Shown: in pieces, positions 11,622 through 20,205 of the stretch | Position numbering within the stretch: position 1 is the first letter of the stretch | Layout of the letters: each line of letters begins with the position of its first letter | Source of the DNA: Pseudeuparius sepicola | Taxonomy: Eukaryota > Arthropoda > Insecta > Coleoptera > Anthribidae | Assembly: GCA_963920635.1 (NCBI GenBank) | Contig: OY987299.1 | Coordinates: 67,314,692-67,378,691, forward strand | Length of the DNA: 64,000 nucleotides | Direction: 5' to 3' | Made by a program: the position numbers and the translations under genes | The notes under the pieces: generated by a model | What the model saw: the letters and a program-made list of their open reading frames with translations, nothing else | Told to the model about the DNA's origin: nothing | The model's database searches: none

Positions 11622-11658
<37 letters not shown>
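9543..11658 (+). mobile_element. Dong/R4-clade non-LTR retrotransposon, copy B, 5'-truncated
   Basis: It starts inside the reverse-transcriptase domain directly after the (TAA)n tail of copy A. It contains an open frame to 11505, a 3' UTR of about 120 bp, and a (TAA)n tail at about 11622-11658. R4-clade elements such as Dong of Bombyx are known to insert into TAA repeats using a restriction-like endonuclease; the arrangement here fits that. Confidence 0.9.
9553..11505 (+). CDS. R4-clade RT plus restriction-like endonuclease (5'-truncated ORF)
   Basis: 650 codons without a stop. The first Met is internal, because the frame enters from the truncated 5' end. The RT carries YVDYKKAFDSVPHDW (about residues 36-50), GIFQGDSLSPLWF (about 115-127) and the catalytic YMDDLKLIA (about 148-156). 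A zinc knuckle CRYGCPTSETIQHITGGC (C-x3-C-x7-H-x4-C) begins near residue 449. The restriction-like endonuclease follows: RPDLIIVDK (near 535), TLIDVAIP (near 550) and VEKIAKYRDL (near 567), matching the PD...D...K pattern of R2/R4 elements. Expected activities are target nicking and target-primed reverse transcription. The N-terminal DNA-binding region and the start of the RT are missing, so it cannot act alone, yet the rest shows no decay, which points to recent insertion. Confidence 0.9.
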   Translation: MQQKGCSKGAMGCKEQLIIDSVICNQAHSKQRNLHMAYVDYKKAFDSVPHDWLTGILKLYKIDHHTVSFLEHVMTTWRTKIQLRTADSNIETDTINIRRGIFQGDSLSPLWFCMAMNPLSHRLNSTKYGFAIKSNNAEAIKLNHLLYMDDLKLIAATKNQLTQMLKIVEEFSRDIGMLFGLDKCRTLNIIRGKLEQSAHEMQDGQEIEAMSKGDTYKYLGMKQAQRIDHRTMKTDLTNEFIKRVRQVVRTDLNSRNLFKALNTYACSVLSYSFGIVNWTNTDINNLQRKVRTLLTKAHKHHPRSAVERTTLPRQLGGRGLADLSKQLDQQILNLRNYFYRQANSSTLHRAICGADVSTPLRLTEHERQNHHRTDNDKLQRWLGKPLHGRHPNEVNQEHVDKLASNYWLTSGRMFPETEGFLLAIQDQVIPTRNYLKFIVGDASVVDDRCRYGCPTSETIQHITGGCQMFASTEYKERHDSVAKILHRELAEKLLLVQTERVPYYNYTPEPVLENSNYKMYWDRTVLTDQRVAHNRPDLIIVDKISRKTTLIDVAIPNNNNLRVKQVEKIAKYRDLEERIRRQWEMENVQTIPIIMSTTGVIPKSLLRNIKELNLTDSLYRSMQKAVLLATARTVRKFMGNAGTSDNINVT

Positions 11659-11659
<1 letters not shown>

Positions 11660-12129
11660 GTTGATAAAATTTCTAGGAAGACAACTCTGATTGATGTGGC
11701 CATCCCGAACAACAACAATCTGCGTGTGAAGCAAGTCGAGAAGATCGCGAAGTACAGAGACTTAGAAGAACGAATTAGAAGGCAATGGGAAATGGAGAAC
11801 GTCCAGACGATTCCAATCATCATGTCAACAACTGGTGTTATACCAAAAAGTTTGCTGAGAAACATCAAGGAGCTGAATCTAACTGATAGTCTTTACAGGT
11901 CCATGCAGAAAGCGGTACTACTTGCGACAGCCCGAACCGTCAGGAAATTCATGGGAATGCAGGATCGTCCAACAACATCAATGTCACCTAAGGCCCGATA
12001 ACATGGCAAGGGTCTCGTCCGAGCCAGATCCTTTTGGTATCCGGGATTCCCGGGATCTGAGTGAATGTTCCCCGTAGAGGGAGTGCGAATGCCTTTTGGC
12101 TAAGTCAAGATAATAATAATAATAATAAT
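11659..12129 (+). pseudogene. Dong/R4-like copy C, 5'-truncated in the endonuclease
   Basis: It starts at GTTGATAAAATTTCTAGG inside the endonuclease, right after copy B's (TAA)n tail. It runs through the C-terminal codons with a one-base loss near the end (GGGAATGC for GGGGAATGC, changing the last residues), then the 3' UTR and a short (TAA)n tail. Apart from that it is nearly identical to copy B. Confidence 0.85.
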
Positions 12130-13150
12130 GTGCGTAATTATTTCCACAGGCAGGCCAACAGCTCCACACTACATAATACTATATGCAGAGCAGACGTCTC
12201 AACACCGCTACGTCTGAGGGAACACGAGCATTAAAACCACCACAGAAGCGACAATGATAAACTACAGAGGTGGTTGGAGAAGCCACTGCACGGGAGGCAT
12301 CCTAATGAGGTTAACCAGGAACATGTCGACAAGTTAGCGTCGAACTATTGGCTGACCTCGGGACGAATGTTCCCGAGACGGAAGGCTTCCTACTGGCCAT
12401 ACAAGATCAGGTTATACCAACTCGCAACTACCTAAAATTCATTGTAGGAGATGCATCGGTAGTGGATGACAGATGCAGATACGGGTGCCCAACTTCAGAA
12501 ACAATCCAGCACATAACAGGAGGATGTCAGATGTTCGCATCAACGGAATATAAGGAACGACCCGATTCGGTTGCCAAGATCTTGCACCAGGAACTGGTGG
12601 AAAAACTGCTGCTTGTGCACGCAGAGAGGGTCCCTTATTACAGATACACACCGGAGCCTGTTCTTGAGAACAGCAACTACAAGATGTACTGGGATCGTAC
12701 AGTTCTGACAGATCAACGAGTTGCCCATAACAGACCGGACCTTAGAATAGTTGATAAAATTTCTAGGAAGACAACTCTGATTGATGTGGCCATTCCAAAC
12801 AGCAACAACCTGCGTGTGAAGCAGGCCGAGAAGATCGCGAAGTACAGAGACTTAGAAAAACAAATTAGAAGGCAATGGGAAATGGAGAATGTTCAACATC
12901 AGAGAGCTGGGTCTAACTGATAATCTTTACAGGTCCATGCAGAAAGCAGCACTACTTGCGACAGCCAGAACTGTCAGGAAATTCATGGGGAATGCAGGAA
13001 CATCCAACAACATCCATTTCACCTAAGGCCCAGTAACATGGCAAGGGTCTCGTCCGAGCCTTATGGTATCCGGGATACCCAAGATCTGAGTGAATGTTCC
13101 CCGTAGAGGGAATACGAATGCCTTTTGGCTAAGTCGATGATAATAATAAC
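12130..13150 (+). pseudogene. Dong/R4-like copy D, truncated and internally deleted
   Basis: It starts at the NYF.RQANSSTLH region of the ORF. It carries a lost base near 12370 (TTCCCGAGACG against TTCCCCGAGACG in copy B), an in-frame stop near 12231, and a deletion of about 80 bp near 12888 that removes the codons after MENVQ. A 190-codon frame at 12348-12920 keeps the zinc knuckle and the PDL...D...K endonuclease core. It ends with the common 3' UTR and an imperfect (TAA)n at about 13136-13150. It is the most diverged and probably oldest copy. Confidence 0.85.
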
Positions 13151-14507
13151 ACTTAATTTCTTAAGTTGAAATGAACAAAAAAAGGTACAGTAACTAAGAA
13201 AAAGTCAAGCTAAAAAATAAGTAAATCCAGATAGTAAGACACATATTATAATAAGAACTCGTTTACAGAATAATATACTTGTTCAATTAACATGTTTAGG
13301 CCACTTTTAAAAATGTTAAGACTGGCAAGTTTATTAAACGATTTACACCCCATATATTGAAAACTTTTCTGAAACATTGTTGTTCTATGTTGCATAGGAA
13401 CTAAAGAATCCCTGTCTCTTGTCAGATATGAATGTGAACTCTTACAGCCCAAGAATGCAATCCTGTTCTTAAAAACAAAAATGCACAGCTCATATATGTA
13501 TACTCCAGCAAGAGTTAAGATCTTCAAATTCCGAAATGATTCTCTGCATGATTCACGCCAGTTCAATCCTGCAATGATTCTTACAGCATACTTTTGCAGT
13601 ATAAAAACCCTATCAATATGAGAGCAGCTTCCCCAATTCACAATAGCATAACGTAGTTGACAATGGAAATTTGCATAATACAGAGTGAGAAGAATGTATT
13701 CACCACAGTAACTAGACATGAAATCTAAGAGCATTGCAACCCTTTCGTAGTCTCTCACACAGGCTGCTGACATGAGAGCCCCAACTCAGTCTATAATCAA
13801 AAATAATACCCAGCATTTTAACAGTTTCAACATTTCCGACACATTTATCACTACCTCTAAAAATCTTAAAATTATTATCAGTATTTGATTGTACACAGAT
13901 TGCACAGAGTCTATCAAAGCTGAGGGATCTCTGTTAGAAACAAGAATATCATCAGCGTAGGTAACCGTTTTGCTAAGAGGGGAGACGTTTGACAGATGTT
14001 GAGTCAAGTCATTGGCATTCAATATTAATAGCAATGGGCCCAAAATGGACCCTTGAGGAATGCATACCACCAATTTACTGGGCTTACTTTTAGTGCCTTG
14101 GACTTCAACCAATGGGGAACTTGCACAAAAATTAAATTTGAAAAATACTACTTTCAAACGTAATTTATTGCCATTAAATGAACCAGTTCACAAAAAACTC
14201 ATTTTTTATTTTTATGTAATAAATATAAGCAATTAAAAACTGCATAATTCAAATCATTCTTGTAACGTGCCCTCCTTGGTTCTGACGTCAACTAGCTCGT
14301 TGATGGTGGCGCCTCTGGTGGGCGGTGGCACCATGTATAAACTAATATGGGCGGTGCATTTATAAAAACTACAACATCAAGCAAGCTTTATTTAGAAAGA
14401 TCAATGAGAACGTCCCATCCTTGTCTATCCATCTTATTATAGTCTATCTCAGTCTTGATATTGTCGATAATGTTTGAAAAGAGTGGGCTGTATTAAATAA
14501 TTATTTT

Positions 14508-14621
14508 CATTGCGAGACGCGTAAGCGCACTTTTTTGGCCGAGGAGGTTAATTAACGCCCGTGTTGCCTCGGGTCTTAAAACTCTCTCCGAGGCCAAAAA
14601 GAGCTTATGCATCGAGCAATG
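14508..14621. repeat. Imperfect hairpin of about 114 bp
   Basis: CATTGCGAGACGCGTAAGCG at the left pairs imperfectly with the right end (CATTGCTCGATGCATAAGCT read inward). Both arms continue into TTTTTGGCC. It may be a small inverted-repeat element or part of the larger one around it. Confidence 0.55.
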
Positions 14622-14799
14622 TATTACATTTTTCCTGCTACTGACAATTTCATATTTGGTAGGTAAGTACTTTGAATTTAAATACACTATAGAGTAGATT
14701 GTGAGTAATAATCTTCATAATAACCATTGTCCAATTAGTACTAAAATGATAATCAGTGATAAATATAATAGGTAGAATGCAGTGATAATTAAAAAAAAA

Positions 14800-14880
14800 T
14801 TTCTTGTGCGATTGAACCCGGGACCTACGAATTACTAGTCCCGTGGCCCCACCATTCAGTTAAAGAAGTGCTTGTTAAAT
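14800..14880 (-). other. tRNA-like pol III box, SINE-type remnant
   Basis: On the minus strand GTCCCGGGTTCAATCGCACA resembles a tRNA T-arm/B box, preceded by a region (CTGAATGGTGGGGCCACGGG) that loosely recalls the D-arm and anticodon stem. No full cloverleaf can be drawn, so it is not called a tRNA gene. Confidence 0.35.
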
Positions 14881-15097
14881 TTAAACTTTTAGGCGGTGCT
14901 TATTTTTGACCTACGTCAGATCCCTCTGGAAATGGGTCACCGAGCTGTTTATTTTAACGTTAAATTTCCATTCTTCCTTCCCTAATTCTGTGTAGCTGTC
15001 ATTCCTGTCACTGCCTTCTGATCGATCGAGCGGTGTGACATCACAACATTCCCGCGCTTTTCGTGTCATTTCAAATGAATAGCTTGTGGTCACAACT

Positions 15098-15649
15098 TTA
15101 ACACGTTGACCGCCGTAATAGAATATATTTTCTTAAGTGCCTGGGGTCAGATATTTTTTTTGTTTATAGATGTTCGAGATGTTATAAATAAGACATAAAA
15201 TGTCCACATTTGACATTATTTACTTTCTGAGCCTTTGTTCTGAGTGTGATGCACATGTGCATCACGTGGCCAGTAGAACAAAATATTTATGTTGAAGCCA
15301 TGCAATGCACACATATATTTTCAAAAAAATATATTCAAACAACAAATAATATGTTTAATTTATTTTTGACGCATATGAAATATTTCAATAAAAAGGCCAA
15401 AAATCATTAAATATGCATTAGTATTATTACTAAAATATGATACTAATATAACACCATTTCAATTCAGTTCAGAGCTGGGCCAATACAAATGTTTTGTCTT
15501 CCAGGCCATTCCCGGCGATCGCCCATAAGACTATTATTATAGCGCGAAGCGCGTAAAATTATATATGCGAAACAAGTGTGAGTTGCGCGGCCCATTTAGC
15601 AAGGAGCCATGCGAGTCACACGTGCTTCGCATGGTGGTCAACGTTTTAA
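15098..15649. mobile_element. piggyBac-like MITE with TTAA flanks
   Basis: TTAA at 15098-15101 and 15646-15649. The ends inside are inverted: CACGTTGACCGCC at the left and AACGTTGACCACC read from the right. TTAA duplication with such ends is the hallmark of piggyBac-type elements. About 550 bp, no coding capacity. Nested in the AT-flanked element. Confidence 0.65.
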
Positions 15650-16017
15650 TTATTTATTGCAAATTAAATATTGCGACTTGAGGGCTGACATTTGGTATGT
15701 GCTCTTTCTATAAATAGGCAAATACCTATATTAAAGAAATAAAAAAATGTTCAAGTTCCCCATTGTGTTCTTCCACATAGATAAAATTGAAAGAGACTAA
15801 GCGGTATACCCCGCACTCCATATTTGAAAAGCATAAACAGCAATAGATCGTGGTTAACATAATCGAAGGCACGAGTAAAGTCTATGAACAAACCACAAAC
15901 TTGAGAACCCTTATCCAATAAGCGCCCAACTTCTCCGGTAAAACTATTTAAAGCAGATGCTTGAAGGTTGTAGACAAGGTGGTTTGATGAGTTGAAGAAT
16001 CTTCTCGGACTTCCATT

Positions 16018-16370
16018 GTCTTAATTCGTATGAGTAGCACGACATTTCGGTTAGTAGCGATCTCTGGCCGTTCTCAAGTGGGAATGAGGATTACGAGCGA
16101 TTGCTGCAATTTATATACCTGAGGCTTAGCGCGAAGTCTGGCCCGGCCAACGCGCCGGTCACTCGCCTGTAGTAGAGGGCGCCAAACATTAGGGATATCT
16201 ACGCTTTGTTGACTAAACGCTTGTTTCTCCTCAATTAGCACCGCTTCCTTAAATTTTCTTTTGTACCAGTGCTGTTCTTTTGCCAATATTTTTGCTTCTG
16301 ACCATTGGATATGGTGTTGATTGTATATGTTGATGACATCACACTGATTATTCTATTAGATTACTGCCTA
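16018..16370 (-). pseudogene. Penelope-like element, GIY-YIG endonuclease tail
   Basis: The minus strand reads HHIQWSEAKILAKEQHWYKR followed by KFKEAVLIEEKQAFSQQS and IPNVWRPLL, the usual C-terminal end of Penelope-like proteins after the GIY-YIG core (a W..AKIL..E..YYKR..KEA pattern). The RT and the GIY core are missing here; the left side runs into a LINE fragment near 15985-16018. One frame is open for 70 codons, so decay is moderate. Confidence 0.65.
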
Positions 16371-17714
16371 TGTTAATTACATATAGAGATATTCCTGTAT
16401 AGAATACAAACAATGAAATTAAAAACACATTTTTTGAACTTTTTATAATTGTCAATCCCTTTTATATGTGGAGGAAGCTTATTAAATAACTTCACTCCTG
16501 CAAATCTAACATTATTCTCAGCTAGAGAAAGGCTGTGAGCAGGGACCCTAAGATCACTTGCAAATCTTGTCATGTATGTATGGTTAAAACTGCTAGGTGC
16601 AAAAGAACTAATATTAGTTTTAACGTATTTTAGTATTTCAAAGATATAAATGCTAGAAATTGTTAGCATGTTAAGTTTTTTGAAGAGAGGGCGACATGTG
16701 GCCCTAGACTGAGCATTAGTAATAATTCGAACAATTTTTTTTGCATACGGAAGACACGTGAAAGTTCACCACTACAACCCCATAGCAGGGTTGCCATTCT
16801 AATTTTGCTTTAAAAAGGTGACTTTAATCCATATTATCTTTGTCTATTGCCTTACTTAGGCGCTGATCGGCCTCTATAAACATTTTTTCGGATCGCTTAT
16901 TTTTTTATTTTTCAACTTTATACAGGGTGTATCTTTGATAGGTACAGAAATTTTAACCACGTAATCGGGGACGTTCATAAAACCGAAAAATGAAAAAAAA
17001 AAATTTTTTTAATCGATGTTTAGAAAATGGGGCAAATCAATCTTTATCCGTGCTCAATGCACGCCGCTGGATCGTCACTAGAAGCGCTTAGAGGGGAGGT
17101 CTAACCTCTCCCTAGGAGATGGAGGGGAATAACGTTAGATTAGGAAGGGGAATACCGCGACGTTGCCGCATGTCAGAGTGGAATAAATCTGCTTGCAGAA
17201 TTAGGTACCTAGGTACCTTTGAAAATTACTGCTGGTAGGTATCCACGTTTTTTTATGATGTCGGTTGCTGTGACGAACTGTTTATTGCTTTCTTCACAGG
17301 CGCACACAATAATTTAACAAACACGTCAGTTTTTATCACTTTACTGTTATTTTAAGTCCCTGCGCAGCAGAAATGTATCCGAGCGCCGCTCGGAGAAGTC
17401 ATTGCTAGAAAACTCATTGCTGATTTCACACTCATAATTTTTTGACAAGTCTTTTGTGGAGTAGGTATCTACCTACCTACCTATTTTACAACTGATTTTC
17501 AGGCCGCAATTTTTTTATACTAATAATTAGCCATCTCTTGGGACACCTTGGGATAATAAATTTCTGATCGGCAATCAACTGAATAAAGTATTTGTTTTAA
17601 AATACAAATTATCTGTAAAAATTGCAAATTTCCACAACCACCCATAGGGTAGGGCGTAGAGCAGCGGCGCGTTACTTTTTTTTAGCGAGTGTTCGCCTGT
17701 AGCCCTATCATCTC

Positions 17715-18050
17715 GAAAAAAGTGGGGGAAGACTGTAATTTGACGTGAATTTAACGCGCGGCTTCGATTTGTTCATAGTTTTTAATATTTTTCAACCCTT
17801 GCCCGATAGGGCGCCACCTTTAAACCCCCTCAGGGTTGTGGTCCTATGTATTATCTACTTTTAAAAAATTATTCGTTTCCGAAAAAAGTGGGGGAAGACT
17901 GTCATTTGATGTGAATTTAACGCGCGGCCCCGATTTGTTCATCGTTTTTAATATTTTTCTACCCTTGCCTGATGGTGCGCCACTTTTAAACCCCCTCAGG
18001 GTTGTTGTCCTGTCTATTGTCTACTTTTAATAGTATATTACACACCGAGG
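17715..18050 (+). repeat. 166-bp tandem duplication (two full units and a trace)
   Basis: GAAAAAAGTGGGGGAAGACT starts at 17715 and again at 17881. Both units continue through AATTTAACGCGCGGC, the CGATTTGTTCAT block and AAACCCCCTCAGGGTTGT. A partial third start (GAAAATAGTTGGGGAAGACT) lies at 18188. Confidence 0.85.
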
Positions 18051-18399
18051 TGTCTCGAGATAAAGTAAACTTTCCACCCGGGCGGGAGGGCGGGAAGTAA
18101 AAGTCAAAAAATTGACACTTTCAAACTTCTAAAAAGTCAGAAATGTCGATATTACATACATGGTTGTAAATAAAAAATTATTCGGTTCCGAAAATAGTTG
18201 GGGAAGACTGTCAAATTGGCGTGCTTATCATTTCCGCATTTTTTAACCCTTTGCCGTTTCGGAACTCTCTCAAGTTAATTCCTTACCATTCCTCTTACTT
18301 TTCGTAAAAACTTGGTGGCGAAATGTCGCGTAATGTCCCCAAAAACCGAAAAACAGCGACTCCTCCTGGTGAATTTAAGCTTCTGCGTGCCCTTGACTA

Positions 18400-18740
18400 C
18401 TGCCCGACATTCCTTCGCCGAGATTCGCCAGGCGCGGGCATATGACGTTGGCGTCGGGCGCTGGCGTCCGACGCCAACTTCACACAAAAACGACGCCGCG
18501 CCGAATCGTGCAATAATTACAATTACGAATGAATTCACTGGCACTGATTCACTCGATTTTGCTCCATTTCCACGCCGCCCGGCCCGGCCGACCTACTAAA
18601 TTACAGCTGGGCGAGGAGCGCAAGCGCGGGGCGCCACTTGACATCGACACTACAGGTGATCCCCACTACTCATAACTAGTGCGCGATATTGGCCAATCGC
18701 GGCTCGCGGCCCCTACTTCTCTCGGGGCGGCGCTACTATG
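18400..18740. other. GC- and CpG-rich island inside the nested element
   Basis: An abrupt rise in GC and CpG, with GACGTTGGCGTCGGGCGCTG paired against GGCGTCCGACGCCAAC (a local hairpin) and a CCAAT box in ATATTGGCCAATCGCGGC. Promoter-like composition, but no open frame with splice signals could be tied to it. Another GC-rich patch is at 18990-19070. Possibly captured promoter sequence. Confidence 0.35.
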
Positions 18741-19389
18741 TTGCCAAGTGTGCTGAAAATTTACCTGATTTAGTAATTTAATTCCGTATAAATTTAATTG
18801 TGTAGTGGATTTTTACATGGATTTACCCGTTTTTGTGCGTAATAATTATACGAGATAGTAGATTAACTTATAACGAATGAAACCCCGTATAAATCCGCGA
18901 AAATCAAAAATCGGATTTAAGGGACTTTAAGTCAGTTTGGGGACATGTCGGCATAAACGGCAACACCGAATAGTGGTATTGAATGGTATGGGGGAAAGCT
19001 TGTGCGCACGTACGCCGTCTCCGTCACCGTACCGCCGCGCCGTAGCCGACGCGCTAGTCGAAGATCGTCCGTCCAATTTTGGGATTTAACAGCTGATTGA
19101 TATCGATCTGCGTCCGCCTGTAATTTTTGGGAGCGCCAGCTTCAACAAGCAATTTATTATTATACAGAATGCCTTACGTGTGGCTATTCTGTGGTATAAC
19201 AATTCTGTTTCCAAAACGTGGACGCGTATGCAAACGTCGCGTCTCGCTAACTGATATTGTTCCGTTACTTTGCTTTGTTTTACGAACTGTCGTCGGAACT
19301 GAACCTGCTTCTGTACATTTTTCCAGATCCGTTCGCCATTTTTTTGGACCACCAGTGATGTCCAAACCTGTTGCAATTGCCGCTACGAA

Positions 19390-20205
19390 TTTGCAGTGAA
19401 ATAACAAGTGATTTTTTCATATTTCCGTTAAGAAATGCAGTGTTAAACGTTCGCGGCCTTCGTATGAAAACAGTGCTAGATAGGTTCCTACTAGGTACCC
19501 CAATTACGCGCGAGGATAAAAGAAGCAGCTTCAAGGGTTCGCGAAAATTCGGGTTTTATTAGACGCATACGGTATGGATCTAATTGTACAATCCACCTAG
19601 TCGAGTCCCCGTTGGAATAAATCAGCTGAGGGAAACCGAGACGTCCCTAATATTTGGCATCGCGCCGCTTTAAGTGTGCAGTGAAAAAAAAACAAGTGTT
19701 TTGTTCGTATTTCCGTAAAAAGAGACTATGAAGTGTTATACCTTCGCGACCATCGTATAAAAACAGTGCCACTAGTTAGGTAGGTACTTAGTGCTTTATG
19801 TGATTTTGTGAAGATTTTTGGATAGTATCTAAACACAAGAAAATAGTAAAAATAATCGATGCATCTCAAAGGTAGGCTTTTTCATGCTATTCGTCGAGCT
19901 ATTCGCTAAAAGAACCTTTAAGGAGTTGTCCAAAAATTATTTATTTATTTATTTAATCTCCACATACACCAAATGATACATGGTTGCGTCAATATTCTTC
20001 AAATACTGCGAAAAAGCCTCGGAAAAAGCGATTCGACTGGCAACCAGTTACCTAGTGCTTCTTGTGATTTGCGAGAGGATTTTTGGATAACATAAGAAAG
20101 GAGTACGACACCCGCAAGGAAAATCATCCAGGCATCCGAAAGGTAGTTTTTTTGCATGCTATTCGCTAAAAGAACCATTAAAGATTTGTTCAAAAACTAG
20201 TTGAA
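19390..20205 (+). repeat. Diverged duplications of about 300 bp
   Basis: Blocks at about 19400-19500, 19690-19925 and 20035-20195 share ordered landmarks: AAGTG.TTT..TC.TATTTCCG, GTATAAAAACAGTG, a TAGTGCTT.TTGTGATTT block, GATTTTTGGATA and GCTATTCGCTAAAAGAACC. They look like old tandem duplication within the nested element. Confidence 0.6.

Larger units (their letters stand above)
14114..15761. mobile_element. 1.65-kb non-autonomous DNA element with AT flanks
   Basis: The ends are inverted copies: GGGGAACTTGCACAAAAATT at the left and, read inward from the right, GGGGAACTTGAACATTTTTT. AT at 14112-14113 and 15762-15763 looks like a 2-bp target duplication. Cutting out the element plus one AT rejoins the LINE reading frame without loss. 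No transposase is present. It contains a piggyBac-like MITE, a hairpin and a tRNA-like box. Superfamily unknown; ISL2EU-type elements are one candidate because I recall 2-bp duplications for them. Confidence 0.7.
13246..15985 (-). pseudogene. Jockey/CR1-like LINE RT, split by a DNA element
   Basis: On the minus strand 15985-15766 encodes the RT motif A region (VCGLFIDFTRAFDYVNHDLL, then YGVRGIP...YLCGRTQ). The frame resumes at 14109 with LVEVQG...VVCIPQGSILGPLLLILN and TYADDILV, then the C-terminal part at 13773-13246 (LRYAIVNWGSCSHIDRVFIL, SCRESFRNLKILTLAGVYIY). Removing 14114-15761 plus one AT restores the reading TQ|LVEV exactly. Frameshifts lie near 13780. The endonuclease part is missing, and the element joins a Penelope fragment on its 5' side and Dong copy D on its 3' side. 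Family level is clear; the exact clade is inferred. Confidence 0.8.

Noticed and set aside
18275..18599. Overlapping 89- and 95-codon ORFs on both strands in the GC-rich island
   Set aside because: GC-rich sequence gives long frames on both strands; no splice sites or motifs.
19086..19562. Six overlapping ORFs of 63-96 codons
   Set aside because: They conflict in frame and strand and match no motif; the block is a diverged duplication.
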